Origin: Klebsiella aerogenes KCTC 2190
GTDB taxonomy: Bacteria > Pseudomonadota > Gammaproteobacteria > Enterobacterales > Enterobacteriaceae
Length of the DNA: 64,000 bases
Direction of reading: 5' to 3'
Assembly (NCBI RefSeq): GCF_000215745.1
Contig: NC_015663.1
Coordinates: 2,728,001 to 2,792,000, forward strand
In this document: positions 21,737 through 30,773 of the stretch, in pieces
Position numbering within the stretch: the stretch's first letter is position 1
Layout: each line of letters starts with the position of its first letter
The notes under the pieces: generated by a model
The model's input: the letters and a program-made list of their open reading frames with translations, nothing else
Databases searched by the model: none
What the model was told of the DNA's origin: nothing
Made by a program: the position numbers and the translations under genes

Positions 21737-23507
21737 TTTCGCCGATCTCTGGCCGACCCTGAAACGTCTGCTGGCCTACGGTTCGCCGTGGCGTAAGCCG
21801 CTCATCATTGCCGTTATCATGATGTGGATAGCAGCGGCGGCGGAAGTCAGCGGCCCGCTGCTGATAAGCTATTTCATTGATAACATGGTGGCGAAACAGT
21901 CGCTACCGGTGAAGCTGGTCTGCGGCCTGGCGGCGGCCTATATCTTCCTGCAGATCCTTGCCGCTACGCTGCACTATAACCAGGCGCTGCTGTTTAACCG
22001 GGCGGCGGTCGGCGTGGTGCAGCAGTTGCGCAGCGATGTGATGGACGCCGCGCTGCGTCAGCCGTTAAGCGAGTTTGATACGCAACCGGTCGGCCAGTTG
22101 ATATCACGCGTTACCAACGATACCGAAGTGATCCGTGACCTGTACGTGACAGTCGTGGCGACGGTGCTGCGTAGCGCGGCGCTGATTGGTGCGATGCTGG
22201 TGGCGATGTTTAGTCTCGACTGGCGAATGGCGCTGGTGGCGGTGGCTATCTTCCCGGCGGTGCTGATCGTGATGGCTATCTATCAGCGTTACAGCACGCC
22301 GATCGTGCGTCGCATGCGCGCCTGGCTTGCCGATATCAATGATGGCTTCAACGAAGTGATCAACGGCATGGGCGTTATTCAGCAATTCCGCCAGCAGGCG
22401 CGATTCGGCGAGCGAATGCGTGAAGCCAGTTACGGACACTATCTGGCGCGCATGCAGACGCTGCGTCTGGATGGTTTCCTGCTGCGACCGCTGTTAAGCC
22501 TGTTTTCATCGCTGATCCTCTGCGGCCTGCTGATGCTGTTTGGTTTTAGCGCTTCCGGAAGTATCGAAGTCGGCGTGTTATATGCCTTTATTAGCTATCT
22601 CGGGCGGCTTAATGAACCGCTGATCGAACTTACCACCCAGCAGTCGATGCTGCAGCAAGCGGTGGTGGCGGGCGAGCGCGTGTTTGAGCTAATGGATCGC
22701 CCACGCCAGAGCTGGGGTAACGATAACGCGCCGTTACGCAGCGGCGCGGTGGCGATTGATAACGTCTCTTTCGCCTATCGCGACGATCGGCTGGTGCTGC
22801 AGGATATCAATCTGGATATTCCTTCGCGCGGTTTTGTGGCGCTGGTTGGCCATACCGGTAGCGGCAAGAGCACGCTGGCCAGCCTGATGATGGGCTACTA
22901 TCCGTTGACTAAAGGCGAAATTCGTCTTGATGGCCGCCCGCTGTCGTCGTTAAGCCACAGCGCTTTACGTCGGGGCGTCGCGATGGTGCAACAGGATCCG
23001 GTGGTATTAGCCGATACCTTCTATGCCAACGTGACGCTGGGCCGCGATATCAGCGAGCAGCAGGTCTGGGAAGCGCTGGAGGCGGTGCAGCTCGCTGACC
23101 TTGCCCATGAAATGAGCGACGGGATTTATACCCAACTGGGTGAGCAGGGCAACAACCTGTCGGTGGGGCAGAAACAGCTGTTGGCGCTGGCCCGTGTGCT
23201 GGTCGAGACGCCGCAGGTGCTGATCCTCGATGAAGCGACAGCTAACATCGATTCCGGTACCGAGCAGGCTATCCAGCAGGCGCTGGCGAAAGTGCGCGAG
23301 CACACCACGCTGGTAGTTATCGCCCACCGTCTGTCGACCATCGTCGAAGCGGATACGATCCTGGTGCTGCACCGTGGCCAAGCCGTCGAGCGCGGGAACC
23401 ATCAGCAATTGCTGGCGGCGAAGGGCCGTTACTGGCAGATGTACCAGCTACAGCTGGCTGGCGAAGAGCTAGCCGCCAGCGTTGAGGAGGAGTCGCTGAG
23501 CGCCTGA
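21729..23507 (+). CDS. mdlB: ABC exporter half-transporter MdlB
   Basis: The second half of the predicted MdlAB heterodimeric exporter, 592 residues (E. coli 593). A six-helix membrane domain is followed by Walker [10 protein letters not shown], Walker [13 protein letters not shown] and the signature motif LSVGQ. LSVGQ departs from the LSGGQ of MdlA, so the two ATP sites are probably unequal, as in E. coli MdlAB. The start ATG 21729 overlaps the last 8 bp of mdlA, indicating translational coupling. An in-frame extension inside mdlA was rejected. Confidence 0.93.
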   Translation: MRNFADLWPTLKRLLAYGSPWRKPLIIAVIMMWIAAAAEVSGPLLISYFIDNMVAKQSLPVKLVCGLAAAYIFLQILAATLHYNQALLFNRAAVGVVQQLRSDVMDAALRQPLSEFDTQPVGQLISRVTNDTEVIRDLYVTVVATVLRSAALIGAMLVAMFSLDWRMALVAVAIFPAVLIVMAIYQRYSTPIVRRMRAWLADINDGFNEVINGMGVIQQFRQQARFGERMREASYGHYLARMQTLRLDGFLLRPLLSLFSSLILCGLLMLFGFSASGSIEVGVLYAFISYLGRLNEPLIELTTQQSMLQQAVVAGERVFELMDRPRQSWGNDNAPLRSGAVAIDNVSFAYRDDRLVLQDINLDIPSRGFVALVGHTGSGKSTLASLMMGYYPLTKGEIRLDGRPLSSLSHSALRRGVAMVQQDPVVLADTFYANVTLGRDISEQQVWEALEAVQLADLAHEMSDGIYTQLGEQGNNLSVGQKQLLALARVLVETPQVLILDEATANIDSGTEQAIQQALAKVREHTTLVVIAHRLSTIVEADTILVLHRGQAVERGNHQQLLAAKGRYWQMYQLQLAGEELAASVEEESLSA

Positions 23508-23532
23508 TGCACCATCAGCAGGCATTGGTGCA
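23508..23532. promoter_or_regulatory. Possible second NtrC site upstream of glnK
   Basis: TGCACC and GGTGCA half sites occur right after the mdlB stop, but 13 bp apart rather than the usual shorter spacing. The right half (GGCATTGGTGCA) is a good NtrC half site. It may be a weaker upstream enhancer element. Confidence 0.4.
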
Positions 23533-23570
23533 GGGGTGACGTGAAGTGGTGCAACTTGCTCACTAAGGGC

Positions 23571-23586
23571 GCACCGTATTGGTGCA
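23571..23586. promoter_or_regulatory. NtrC (NRI) enhancer site for glnK-amtB
   Basis: GCACCGTATTGGTGCA closely matches the NtrC consensus GCACC-N5-TGGTGC type and lies about 95 bp upstream of the sigma-54 promoter, a normal enhancer distance. Confidence 0.85.
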
Positions 23587-23680
23587 TTTTTGCGCATTAG
23601 CGGTCATTTGCCGTCTCGCCAGTAACATCCTCGCGTTTTTTTCTCCATAAACGGGCCGATTCACGGCCCGTTTTCATTTT

Positions 23681-23696
23681 TGGCATATCCCTTGCT
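23681..23696 (+). promoter_or_regulatory. Sigma-54 promoter of glnK-amtB
   Basis: TGGCATATCCCTTGCT has the invariant GG and GC dinucleotides 12 bp apart (-24/-12) and matches the RpoN consensus TGGCAC-N5-TTGC. With the NtrC site upstream it predicts induction under nitrogen limitation. Confidence 0.88.
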
Positions 23697-23748
23697 TTAT
23701 CTCCTGTGTTAGCTGCGGCCACTATCAAATACTGACTGGAGGGGATTT

Positions 23749-24087
23749 ATGAAGCTGGTTACCGTGGTAATCAAACCATTCAAACTGGAAGACGTTCGCG
23801 AAGCGTTGTCCTCCATCGGCATTCAGGGCCTGACGGTCACGGAAGTGAAAGGCTTCGGCCGCCAGAAAGGCCATGCCGAGCTCTATCGCGGCGCCGAATA
23901 CAGCGTCAATTTCCTGCCAAAAGTAAAAATTGATATTGCGATTGCCGACGATCAGCTGGATGAGGTTGTCGAGGTGATAGGCAAGGCCGCCTGGACCGGA
24001 AAAATTGGCGACGGCAAAATTTTTGTCGCCGAACTGCAGCGCGTGATTCGTATTCGTACCGGCGAATCCGACGAAGCGGCACTGTAA
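23749..24087 (+). CDS. glnK: PII-type nitrogen signal protein GlnK
   Basis: GlnK is a trimeric PII protein. It binds ATP/ADP and 2-oxoglutarate and plugs the ammonia channel AmtB when nitrogen is plentiful. The product is 112 residues. Tyr51 (RGAEYSVNFLPK) is the uridylylation site in the T-loop, and the B-loop signature WTGKIGDGKIFV is present. The start ATG follows GGAGGGGATTT. It is the first gene of the glnK-amtB operon and reads from a sigma-54 promoter with an NtrC enhancer. Confidence 0.98.
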   Translation: MKLVTVVIKPFKLEDVREALSSIGIQGLTVTEVKGFGRQKGHAELYRGAEYSVNFLPKVKIDIAIADDQLDEVVEVIGKAAWTGKIGDGKIFVAELQRVIRIRTGESDEAAL

Positions 24088-24119
24088 TTGCCTGACCACA
24101 CAGCGATGGGGATGAAGAG

Positions 24120-25409
24120 ATGATGAGAACGACGATGAAAACGGCTCTGGGAGCGCTGGCGCTGCTTCCGGGACTGGCGCTGGCGGCCGAACCGGCGGTG
24201 GCGGATAAAGCCGACAACGCCTTTATGATGATTTGCACCGCGCTGGTGCTGTTTATGACAATCCCCGGCATTGCGTTGTTCTACGGCGGCCTGATTCGCG
24301 GTAAAAACGTGCTCTCAATGCTGACTCAGGTCATTGTGACTTTTGGCCTGGTTTGCGTGCTGTGGGTTATCTATGGCTATACGCTTGCCTTCGGTAGCGG
24401 CGGTAGCTTCTTCGGCAGCTTCGACTGGGTGATGCTGAAGAATATTGAACTGAAAGCGTTGATGGGCTCGTTCTATCAATATATCCACGTCGCTTTCCAG
24501 GGCTCTTTCGCCTGTATCACCGTGGGCCTGATCGTCGGTGCGCTGGCGGAACGTATTCGTTTCTCCGCGGTACTGATTTTTGTGGTGGTTTGGCTCACGC
24601 TCTCCTACGTGCCGATTGCGCATATGGTGTGGGGCGGCGGCCTGCTGGCGACCCATGGTGCGCTGGACTTCGCCGGCGGTACCGTCGTACACATTAACGC
24701 TGCGGTAGCGGGGCTGGTGGGCGCCTATATGATGGGCAAACGTGTGGGCTTTGGCAAAGAAGCGTTTAAACCGCATAACCTGCCGATGGTCTTCACCGGT
24801 ACGGCGATTCTGTATGTCGGCTGGTTCGGCTTTAATGCTGGTTCCGCAAGCGCGGCCAACGAAATTGCCGCCCTGGCCTTCGTAAATACCGTCGTGGCGA
24901 CCGCTGGCGCGATTCTGGCCTGGACCTTCGGCGAATGGGCCACCCGCGGCAAACCGTCGCTGCTGGGCGCCTGCTCCGGCGCGATTGCCGGTCTGGTCGG
25001 CATTACTCCGGCGTGCGGTTATGTTGGCGTTGGCGGTTCGCTGATTATCGGTATCATCGCCGGCCTGGCCGGGCTGTGGGGCGTCACGGTGCTGAAGCGC
25101 TGGCTGCGCGTCGATGACCCATGCGATGTGTTTGGCGTTCACGGCGTGTGCGGCATCATCGGTTGTATCCTGACTGGCATCTTCGCTTCCACTACCCTTG
25201 GCGGCGTCGGCTATGCGGAAGGCGTCACGATGGGGCATCAGTTGCTGGTACAGCTGGAAAGTATCGGCATTACCGTGGTCTGGTCCGCCGTCGTCGCCTG
25301 GATCGGCTTCAAAGTGGCGGCGATGACCGTCGGCCTGCGCGTGCCGGAAGAGCAGGAGCGCGAAGGGCTGGACGTCAACAGCCACGGCGAAAACGCCTAC
25401 AACGCCTGA
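24120..25409 (+). CDS. amtB: Ammonium transporter AmtB
   Basis: AmtB is a trimeric inner-membrane ammonium channel that feeds glutamine synthetase under nitrogen limitation and is gated by GlnK. The product is 429 residues (E. coli 428). A cleavable signal (ending LALA, before AEPAVADKADN) is followed by 11 membrane helices. The twin-His pore histidines lie in VVHINAAVAG and DVFGVHGVCG. The signature DFAGGTVVHI is intact, and the C-terminal tail REGLDVNSHGENAYNA is conserved. Two adjacent ATGs occur at 24120 and 24123; the first fits the family N-terminus slightly better. It lies 32 bp after glnK. Confidence 0.97.
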   Translation: MMRTTMKTALGALALLPGLALAAEPAVADKADNAFMMICTALVLFMTIPGIALFYGGLIRGKNVLSMLTQVIVTFGLVCVLWVIYGYTLAFGSGGSFFGSFDWVMLKNIELKALMGSFYQYIHVAFQGSFACITVGLIVGALAERIRFSAVLIFVVVWLTLSYVPIAHMVWGGGLLATHGALDFAGGTVVHINAAVAGLVGAYMMGKRVGFGKEAFKPHNLPMVFTGTAILYVGWFGFNAGSASAANEIAALAFVNTVVATAGAILAWTFGEWATRGKPSLLGACSGAIAGLVGITPACGYVGVGGSLIIGIIAGLAGLWGVTVLKRWLRVDDPCDVFGVHGVCGIIGCILTGIFASTTLGGVGYAEGVTMGHQLLVQLESIGITVVWSAVVAWIGFKVAAMTVGLRVPEEQEREGLDVNSHGENAYNA

Positions 25410-25435
25410 TATATTGTGCAATCTCCATAAGCGTC

Positions 25436-25465
25436 AAAGCCTCCCGCATGGGAGGCTTTTTCTTT
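25436..25465 (+). terminator. Intrinsic terminator of glnK-amtB, probably bidirectional
   Basis: AAAGCCTCCC pairs perfectly with GGGAGGCTTT around GCAT, followed by TTCTTT. The A-run on the left gives a short T tail on the minus strand, so it may also end the convergent UbiD-family gene. Confidence 0.9.
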
Positions 25466-25474
25466 GCGTGGAAT

Positions 25475-26962
25475 TTATTTCTTACTGAAGCCAGGGATAA
25501 AGCGGTCAACATCCACTTCCATAAACTGGCTGCGCTGGAAGTGGGCTTTCATATTCCACGGGACGGTGCAGTCGAAAATGGTTTTGCAGGCAATACCGCT
25601 ATCGCGAATCGATGGGCTGAAGGCCGGGTCGGATGATGGATCCAGCGGATGGCAACGTACGCCGGGAATAAACACGGTGCTGACATCGCCCTGATAGCGG
25701 GTGGTCATCGCCCACATGACGTCGTTGATGTCGAAAACGTCGACGTCTTCATCGACCAGCATTACGTGCTTTAGCTCCGAGAAGGCGGAAAACGCCAGTA
25801 GCGCGGCCTGACGCTGACGGCCCTCATCGCTGGGGGTGCGTTTCTTCACCTGCAGCACGGCGAGATATTTACCGGTGCCTGGCGAAGGACAGTGGACGTT
25901 TTGCACAAAGCCTGGAAGCGCGCGCTCTACCATTTGCAGAATGCTGGCTTCGGTCGGGATCCCGGCAAGATTGGTATGTTCATCGCTCGGCCCGATACAG
26001 GTTTGCAGAATCGGGTGACGGCGGTGGGTAATTGCTTTGACTTTGATCACCGGCACTTCCGCCTGAGCGCTACCGGTATAGCCGGGGAACTCCGGCATCG
26101 CTTTCCCGCTGTTGGTATTCTGATCTTCGCGGACCCGCACGCCCGGTAGCAGTTCACCTTCAATAACGATTTCGGCGTTGGCGATGGCGCGGGCGTTGAC
26201 GCTCACGCATTCGCTGAGCTCGACGGCCTGATTACGTAGAGCGCCGGCGATGGAGAGTTCATCAAACCCGAGAGGGGTGGTCGGCGGCTCAAAGCAGGCG
26301 CCAATTTCAATCGCTGGATCCACACCGATGCTAATCGAGATAGGCAACGCTTTCCCGGCCGCCTCGGCTTTTTGCCGGAAAGTATCGAGATGACGTCCCG
26401 GTACGAAATACATTGAGATTTCGTCTTTGCTCTGTACGCACAGGCGGTGGATGGTGACATCATGATCGCCGGTTTCCGGATCCGCGGCATAGCACATGCC
26501 GAGGGTAAAGTAGGGACCCGCGTCTTCCGGGGTGTTAGTCGGCGCAGGCAAAATTTTGAGAATATCGAAATCAGGATCGCTTGCCAGATGTACCACCTCC
26601 TGGCAGGCCGCCTGGTCGCGCGGGATGGTGATTGGCGCGATAGGATTCGCCACGGAGTCTTTGAGCATAAACGCCAGGTTTTCCGGCGTGGTGCCAAACA
26701 GGCGGGCGACGCGCTGGCGTGAACACAGCAGGCCAATAAGCACTCTGACATCATCGTAGCCTTTGACCTTATTAAAGATCATCGCCGGGCCAACGCGGGT
26801 CGGGCGCTGAACGGTGCCGTGGGCGCCGACATAGCGGTACACGCCGGAGAGCTCGGCGATGGGGTCAACGGGTTCGTCGGTGTAGATAAGTTCATCATCG
26901 TACTGGCTTAATACCGCCAAAGCAGAACGCAGATCGGTTACTTTCATTTGTTGTTCAGACAT
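25475..26962 (-). CDS. UbiD-family prenyl-FMN-dependent (de)carboxylase
   Basis: A 495-residue UbiD-family enzyme, expected to use prenylated FMN to decarboxylate an aromatic or heteroaromatic acid. The full family architecture is visible, including TIPRDQAACQE, the central EIVIEGELLPGVRVRED-type segment and the C-terminal DVDVFDINDVMWAMTTRYQ and CHPLDPSSDP blocks. The DEGRQRQAALLAF stretch recalls gallate decarboxylase LpdC, but substrate calls within UbiD are unreliable. The start ATG 26962 (MSEQQMKVTD) follows GAAGGAAG; an upstream extension was rejected. It is divergent from a LysR regulator that probably controls it. No UbiX-type prenyltransferase is nearby, so the cofactor must be supplied from elsewhere. 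Confidence 0.82.
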   Translation of the reverse strand: MSEQQMKVTDLRSALAVLSQYDDELIYTDEPVDPIAELSGVYRYVGAHGTVQRPTRVGPAMIFNKVKGYDDVRVLIGLLCSRQRVARLFGTTPENLAFMLKDSVANPIAPITIPRDQAACQEVVHLASDPDFDILKILPAPTNTPEDAGPYFTLGMCYAADPETGDHDVTIHRLCVQSKDEISMYFVPGRHLDTFRQKAEAAGKALPISISIGVDPAIEIGACFEPPTTPLGFDELSIAGALRNQAVELSECVSVNARAIANAEIVIEGELLPGVRVREDQNTNSGKAMPEFPGYTGSAQAEVPVIKVKAITHRRHPILQTCIGPSDEHTNLAGIPTEASILQMVERALPGFVQNVHCPSPGTGKYLAVLQVKKRTPSDEGRQRQAALLAFSAFSELKHVMLVDEDVDVFDINDVMWAMTTRYQGDVSTVFIPGVRCHPLDPSSDPAFSPSIRDSGIACKTIFDCTVPWNMKAHFQRSQFMEVDVDRFIPGFSKK

Positions 26963-27043
26963 CGTACTTCCTTCAGGTTTCTGGCAATGGCTATTCATTC
27001 TCACCAGATACCGATAAGAGTCCAATCACATTTCCCCTCATTT

Positions 27044-27059
27044 TAATAAGAGATTATTA
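27044..27059. promoter_or_regulatory. Candidate LysR-type operator
   Basis: TAATAA-GAGA-TTATTA is a perfect inverted repeat in the 119-bp divergent gap between the UbiD-family gene and the LysR gene. It also fits the T-N11-A rule for LysR binding sites. It lies just upstream of the lysR ribosome site, suggesting autoregulation. Confidence 0.55.
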
Positions 27060-27081
27060 TCAGTGTTTTCGGGAGGGCGTG

Positions 27082-27972
27082 ATGGATTATCGACAGCTAC
27101 AGGCATTTACGGTTCTGGCGGAAGAATTGCACTTTGGTCGGGCGGCGCAGCGTCTGCATATCACGCAACCGGCGCTGACGCAGCAGATTAAAAGTTTTGA
27201 GAACGCGCTGGAATTGCGGCTATTTACCCGCGATCGACGCAACGTCGCGCTGACCGCCGAAGGGCAATTTTTGCTGGCCGAGGCGCGGATGATCCTCGGC
27301 CACTGCGATAAATTTCGCGAGAATGCGCGCAGTTTGCGGCAGGGGCGCAAAGGGCAGTTGAAAATTGGCTACGTTGGCTCGGCTATTTTCGACCCGGCGT
27401 TGAGCGTGTTAATAGGAAATTATCGTCAACGTAAACCCGAAGCCGATCTGCTGATTGAAGAGCATAACGTTAACGACCTGATAACCGGGCTATTAAGCGA
27501 AACGGTCGACCTGGCGTTTATTCGCTCGCCAGGGGCGCAATATGATGAACTGGAGTCGCTGGATATTGCGACCCGGCCGCTGGTGGCGGTGGTACCTCGC
27601 CATCATCCGCTCGCCAGCCGGCGCGCTATTCCACTCGCGGCGCTGGCGGAAGAGACGTTTTTTATTCAGCAAGATCCGTGCGGCGTCGGACTGGGTTGGT
27701 CAGCCATCAGCGCCTGTCGGCAGGCGGGTTTTACGCCCCGTAAGATTCAGTACTCGCGTGATGTCTCCACGGCGATAGGCCAGGTATCGATGGGAATGGG
27801 CGTGACGTTGGTGCCCGAGACGCAAAGCGCCATGCTGGTGTCGGAGGTCAGCTATTGCCTGCTGGAAGAGACCTTTGCCGTGACGACGCTTACGCTGTGC
27901 TGGCGGCGGGAGAGTCGCAACGGGCTATTGGGTGATTTTATTGCCGGTGCGCGCGAACTGCTTGGCCGTTAA
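27082..27972 (+). CDS. LysR-family transcriptional regulator
   Basis: A 296-residue LysR-type regulator. The N-terminal winged helix-turn-helix is clear (DYRQLQAFTVLAEELHFGRA, then LHITQPALTQQIKSFE), followed by the periplasmic-binding-like effector domain (GQLKIGYVGSAIFDP). It is divergent from the UbiD-family decarboxylase, so by the usual LysR logic it probably activates that gene in response to the aromatic acid substrate. GTG at 27079 directly precedes ATG at 27082; the ATG is preferred because GGGAGG is then 5 bp upstream. The effector is unknown. Confidence 0.9.
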   Translation: MDYRQLQAFTVLAEELHFGRAAQRLHITQPALTQQIKSFENALELRLFTRDRRNVALTAEGQFLLAEARMILGHCDKFRENARSLRQGRKGQLKIGYVGSAIFDPALSVLIGNYRQRKPEADLLIEEHNVNDLITGLLSETVDLAFIRSPGAQYDELESLDIATRPLVAVVPRHHPLASRRAIPLAALAEETFFIQQDPCGVGLGWSAISACRQAGFTPRKIQYSRDVSTAIGQVSMGMGVTLVPETQSAMLVSEVSYCLLEETFAVTTLTLCWRRESRNGLLGDFIAGARELLGR

Positions 27973-27979
27973 AGGCAAG

Positions 27980-27997
27980 CGGGCCCATGCGGGCCCG
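27980..27997. terminator. Hairpin between lysR and tesB
   Basis: CGGGCCC pairs with GGGCCCG around ATGC in the 32-bp convergent gap. It lacks a clear T-run on either side, so it is a weak terminator candidate. Confidence 0.5.
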
Positions 27998-28004
27998 TCG
28001 CGAA

Positions 28005-28868
28005 TTAGTTATTGCGGTTACGCATGACGCCTTCCTGCACCGTCGAGGCGACCAGAATACCGTCCTGGGTATAGAATTCGCCGCGAACAAAACCACGGGC
28101 GCTGGAGGCGGAAGTGCTTTCGACGCTGTATAGCAGCCATTCGTTGATGTTAAACGGGCGGTGGAACCACATTGAGTGGTCGATGGTGGCAACCTGCATA
28201 CCCGGCTCAAGGAAGCCGACGCCGTGCGGCTGTAGCGCTACCGGCAGGAAATTAAAATCAGACGCGTAGCCCAGCAGCGACTGGTGGACGCGAATATCAT
28301 CCGGCACTACGCCGTTGGCGCGGATCCACACCTGGCGGGTGGGTTCGGCAACGTGGCCTTTCAGCGGGTTATGGAACTCCACCGGGCGAATTTCCAGCGG
28401 TTTATCGCTGAGGAACTTCTCTTTTGCCTGCGGCGGCAGCAGATGCGCCAGTTTACGGGCGATATCGGTTTCAGAGGGCAGGCCTTCCGGTGACGGGGCT
28501 GCCGGCATTGCTTTTTGATGTTCGTAGCCCGGTTCCGGGGCCTGGAACGAGGCGGTCATGTAAAAGATGGGTTTACCGTGCTGGATAGCCGCCACCCGGC
28601 GAGCGCTGAAGCTATTGCCGTCGCGCAGCACTTCAACATCGTAAACGATGGGTTTTTGGCTATCGCCGGGACGCAGGAAGTAACTATGAAAGGAGTGAAT
28701 CAGGCGTTCCTCAGGCACGGTTTCTTTGGCGGCATACAGCGCCTGACCAACCACCTGGCCGCCGAAGACCTGACGTAAGCCGAGGTCTTCGCTCTGCCCG
28801 CGAAACAGCCCTTCTTCAATTTTTTCCAGATTTAATAATGCCAGCAGATTGGTTAGAGCCTGACTCAT
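28005..28868 (-). CDS. tesB: Acyl-CoA thioesterase II
   Basis: TesB is a broad-range acyl-CoA thioesterase with a double hot-dog fold. The product is 287 residues (E. coli 286). The N-terminus [30 protein letters not shown] and the C-terminal block [14 protein letters not shown]...[16 protein letters not shown] are typical of the family, the latter carrying catalytic-site residues. The last block [21 protein letters not shown] holds the conserved Gln. The start ATG 28868 follows GAGGGTAACT; four further upstream codons were rejected. It stands alone between the convergent lysR gene and the divergent ybaY. Confidence 0.96.
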   Translation of the reverse strand: MSQALTNLLALLNLEKIEEGLFRGQSEDLGLRQVFGGQVVGQALYAAKETVPEERLIHSFHSYFLRPGDSQKPIVYDVEVLRDGNSFSARRVAAIQHGKPIFYMTASFQAPEPGYEHQKAMPAAPSPEGLPSETDIARKLAHLLPPQAKEKFLSDKPLEIRPVEFHNPLKGHVAEPTRQVWIRANGVVPDDIRVHQSLLGYASDFNFLPVALQPHGVGFLEPGMQVATIDHSMWFHRPFNINEWLLYSVESTSASSARGFVRGEFYTQDGILVASTVQEGVMRNRNN

Positions 28869-29088
28869 AGTTACCCTCAATTAATGATAGCGGCGCTGAC
28901 GCAGCGCGTATTGTGGGCAAGTATAACCTGGAATCTCAAGTGGTCCGATGGGTGTAATAATCTGAATAAATGCCCCTTTCCGGGAATTATTCTGAGATCT
29001 GTGCCACACTTATTCACGATACTAATGTCTTAGCCATCGTGATGGCAGGACGTACTCCTGTGACTAAAGGGATGAAAAGGAGAACATA

Positions 29089-29601
29089 ATGAAATTTGCC
29101 TATATGTTAAGTGCTATCGCCGTTGCTGCGGCCTTATCCGCCTGTGCGAATAACCCGAACAGCAACGCCGCTCATCAGACGACGGCACCCGATCCTTACG
29201 GCATTGCCTCACTGAGCTCCTCGCAGCAACAGCCTAATGTTTCCGGGACTATCAATATTCGCCAACGCGTAGCGTTACCGCCGGATGCGGTACTGACCGT
29301 GACGTTGTCCGATGCGTCGCTTGCCGATGCGCCAGCGCGTGTATTGTCGCAAAAAGCGGTCCGTACTGAAGGTAAGCAGGCGCCGTTCAACTTTGTGCTG
29401 CCTTACAACCAGGCGGATATCAAACCGAACGCGCGGATCTTGCTGAGTTCGGCGATTACCGTAAATGGCCAGTTGATGTTTATCACCGATACCGTGCAGA
29501 CCGTGGTAACCCAGGGCGGTAATCGCGCCGATCTGGTGCTGGTGCCGGTGCAGCATGCGCCAGTGCCGGTGGCTAATGATATGGCGCCGATGGCGCAATA
29601 A
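29089..29601 (+). CDS. ybaY: YbaY-family lipoprotein
   Basis: A 170-residue predicted lipoprotein. The signal MKFAYMLSAIAVAAALSAC ends in lipobox LSAC (lipidated Cys19). The mature part contains a YbaY/META-type beta domain (NVSGTINIRQRVALPPDAVLTVTLSDASLADAP). E. coli YbaY is 190 residues; this one is shorter mainly because the C-terminal Pro/Ser/Thr-rich tail is missing. Its function is unknown; the E. coli homologue is associated with glycine-rich outer-membrane lipoprotein surveys and RpoS control, which I cannot confirm here. The start follows AAAAGGAGAACATA, a strong ribosome site. Confidence 0.9.
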   Translation: MKFAYMLSAIAVAAALSACANNPNSNAAHQTTAPDPYGIASLSSSQQQPNVSGTINIRQRVALPPDAVLTVTLSDASLADAPARVLSQKAVRTEGKQAPFNFVLPYNQADIKPNARILLSSAITVNGQLMFITDTVQTVVTQGGNRADLVLVPVQHAPVPVANDMAPMAQ

Positions 29602-29609
29602 ACGTCTCC

Positions 29610-29636
29610 ATGCCCCTGTTCAGGGGCATTTTTTTG
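29610..29636 (+). terminator. Intrinsic terminator of ybaY
   Basis: ATGCCCCT pairs with AGGGGCAT around GTTC, followed by seven T's. Confidence 0.9.
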
Positions 29637-29639
29637 CCC

Positions 29640-29954
29640 TTAATAAACCCAGCGATAGTGTTGCAGGTCGATATGACCGCTGCCGGAGACCTGGACGCCT
29701 TCCGCTAGCAGCGCCTGACGCTGGCGCTGTAGGTCAGGGCCGGTCAGCGAAATATCGCCGTGGCGATTCACCACCCGGTGCCATGGCAGCGTTGAGCCTT
29801 CCGGTAGGCGCTTTAACACGCCGCCCACCTGACGCGCCGCGCGCGGCGAGCCCGCCAACAGAGCGACATCGCCGTAGGTGGTGACATACCCTTCCGGAAT
29901 TGAGGCGACTATCTGCCAGACCCGCTGGGGAAAGCTGTCGTGGACGTCCTCCAT
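29640..29954 (-). CDS. atl: Alkyltransferase-like protein Atl (YbaZ)
   Basis: Atl proteins bind O6-alkylguanine in DNA and flag it for nucleotide excision repair, but cannot transfer the alkyl group. The sequence has the MGMT-like fold and the DNA-binding arginine finger region (GSPRAARQVGGVLKRLP). In the active-site motif LPWHRVV, Trp replaces the catalytic Cys of Ogt/Ada (PCHRVV), which defines the class. ATG 29954 (104 residues, MEDVHDSFPQRVW) is preferred because AAGGAG lies 5 bp upstream. ATG 29957 and a longer frame (120 residues) are alternatives; E. coli Atl is annotated at 129. Confidence 0.9.
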   Translation of the reverse strand: MEDVHDSFPQRVWQIVASIPEGYVTTYGDVALLAGSPRAARQVGGVLKRLPEGSTLPWHRVVNRHGDISLTGPDLQRQRQALLAEGVQVSGSGHIDLQHYRWVY

Positions 29955-30014
29955 CATCACTCCTTCACGCGAGAAAAGCTCAGAATAAGCGCTTGCCCCC
30001 ATACTGTACAGCCG

Positions 30015-30413
30015 TCAAAGGACGGTGAATTCCAGCGCCAGCCCGAGGATCTGCATACCATGAATATTGTCATGCGGGCTGTTGGCAATCAGGCTTTCAA
30101 GAAACTTCAGCCGCTGCGATTGCGCATTGATAATCAGTTTGCCGCGCAGCGTCGGGTATTTGAGCGATGAAATGGGATAAACCACCCGGCCTTTAACCTC
30201 AACGGGCAGCTTACGCAGCTCGACGTGTTGCAATACGCCCACCGTGGAAAAGAGCAGGGCAACGGGGGTCACCGATAACAACGGCGCGGGACTGACGCTG
30301 ACGAAATCCAGCAGCAGCTCGGGGCGTAGAAAATTCATGCCGTGAAAGGGTACGGTTACGCCATCAATGGCGGGCATGGGCAAGGTAGTGGTGGAGCGTG
30401 GTGATTGAGTCAT
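30015..30413 (-). CDS. Hypothetical protein, possibly co-transcribed with atl
   Basis: A 132-residue frame starting MTQSPRSTTTLPMPAIDG that I do not recognise. The C-terminal half looks protein-like, with alternating charged and hydrophobic residues (VEVKGRVVYPISSLKYPTLRGKLIINAQSQRLKFLE), predicted beta strands and a helix. There is no clear signal peptide, though residues 40-75 are hydrophobic. It reads on the same strand as atl, 60 bp upstream. The ribosome site is weak (GGTAAT). A longer frame to 30512 lacks support. It has no counterpart here in E. coli K-12 by memory. It could be a real taxon-restricted gene or a spurious frame. Confidence 0.5.
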   Translation of the reverse strand: MTQSPRSTTTLPMPAIDGVTVPFHGMNFLRPELLLDFVSVSPAPLLSVTPVALLFSTVGVLQHVELRKLPVEVKGRVVYPISSLKYPTLRGKLIINAQSQRLKFLESLIANSPHDNIHGMQILGLALEFTVL

Positions 30414-30659
30414 GCGATTACCGTAGCGACAACACGTTGAAAAGACACAGGACGAATAAGTATGGCGGGTTGCGGTAAACTGTGCCGCGATGGGGCTCGC
30501 AATCTCTCTCATTGCTGGGACGTTCGGCCGGACAAAGGCACTATTTGCCGGGAAAACCTACGTTTTGCATAATAAACCAGCAGCTGGACGCGAGTGGCTT
30601 GCAATTCAGGAGTGCTATAGGGATAATGCGCCAGCGCGTTGGTTATCAACGCTCTCAAT

Positions 30660-30773
30660 GGGGGCTCTGTTGGTTCTCCCGCAACGCTACTCTGTTTACC
30701 AGGTCAGGTCCGGAAGGAAGCAGCCAGAGCAGACGACGTGTGTGCCGGGATGTAGCTGGCAGGGCCCCCACCC
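30660..30773 (+). ncRNA. ffs: 4.5S RNA of the signal recognition particle
   Basis: This 114-nt RNA pairs with protein Ffh to form the SRP that targets membrane proteins co-translationally. The sequence is nearly identical to E. coli ffs. It begins GGGGGCTCTGTTGG and ends GGCAGGGCCCCCACCC, so the ends pair. The conserved apical domain is visible as CAGGTCAGGTCCGGAAGGAAGCAG, which contains the GGAA tetraloop and the asymmetric Ffh-binding bulge (GTCAGG / AAGCAG). The differences from E. coli are in the descending stem (CAGAGCAGACGACGTG), where compensation is plausible. Sequence 30414-30659 upstream must hold its promoter, which I cannot pin down. Confidence 0.97.

Noticed and set aside
23218..23250. 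MdlB signature LSVGQ instead of LSGGQ as a sign of a broken transporter
   Set aside because: From memory E. coli MdlB has the same variant. It is a normal asymmetric half-transporter feature.
24315..25421. 368-residue open frame antisense to amtB
   Set aside because: Shadow frame with low-complexity His/Gln/Ala composition. amtB itself is intact and conserved.
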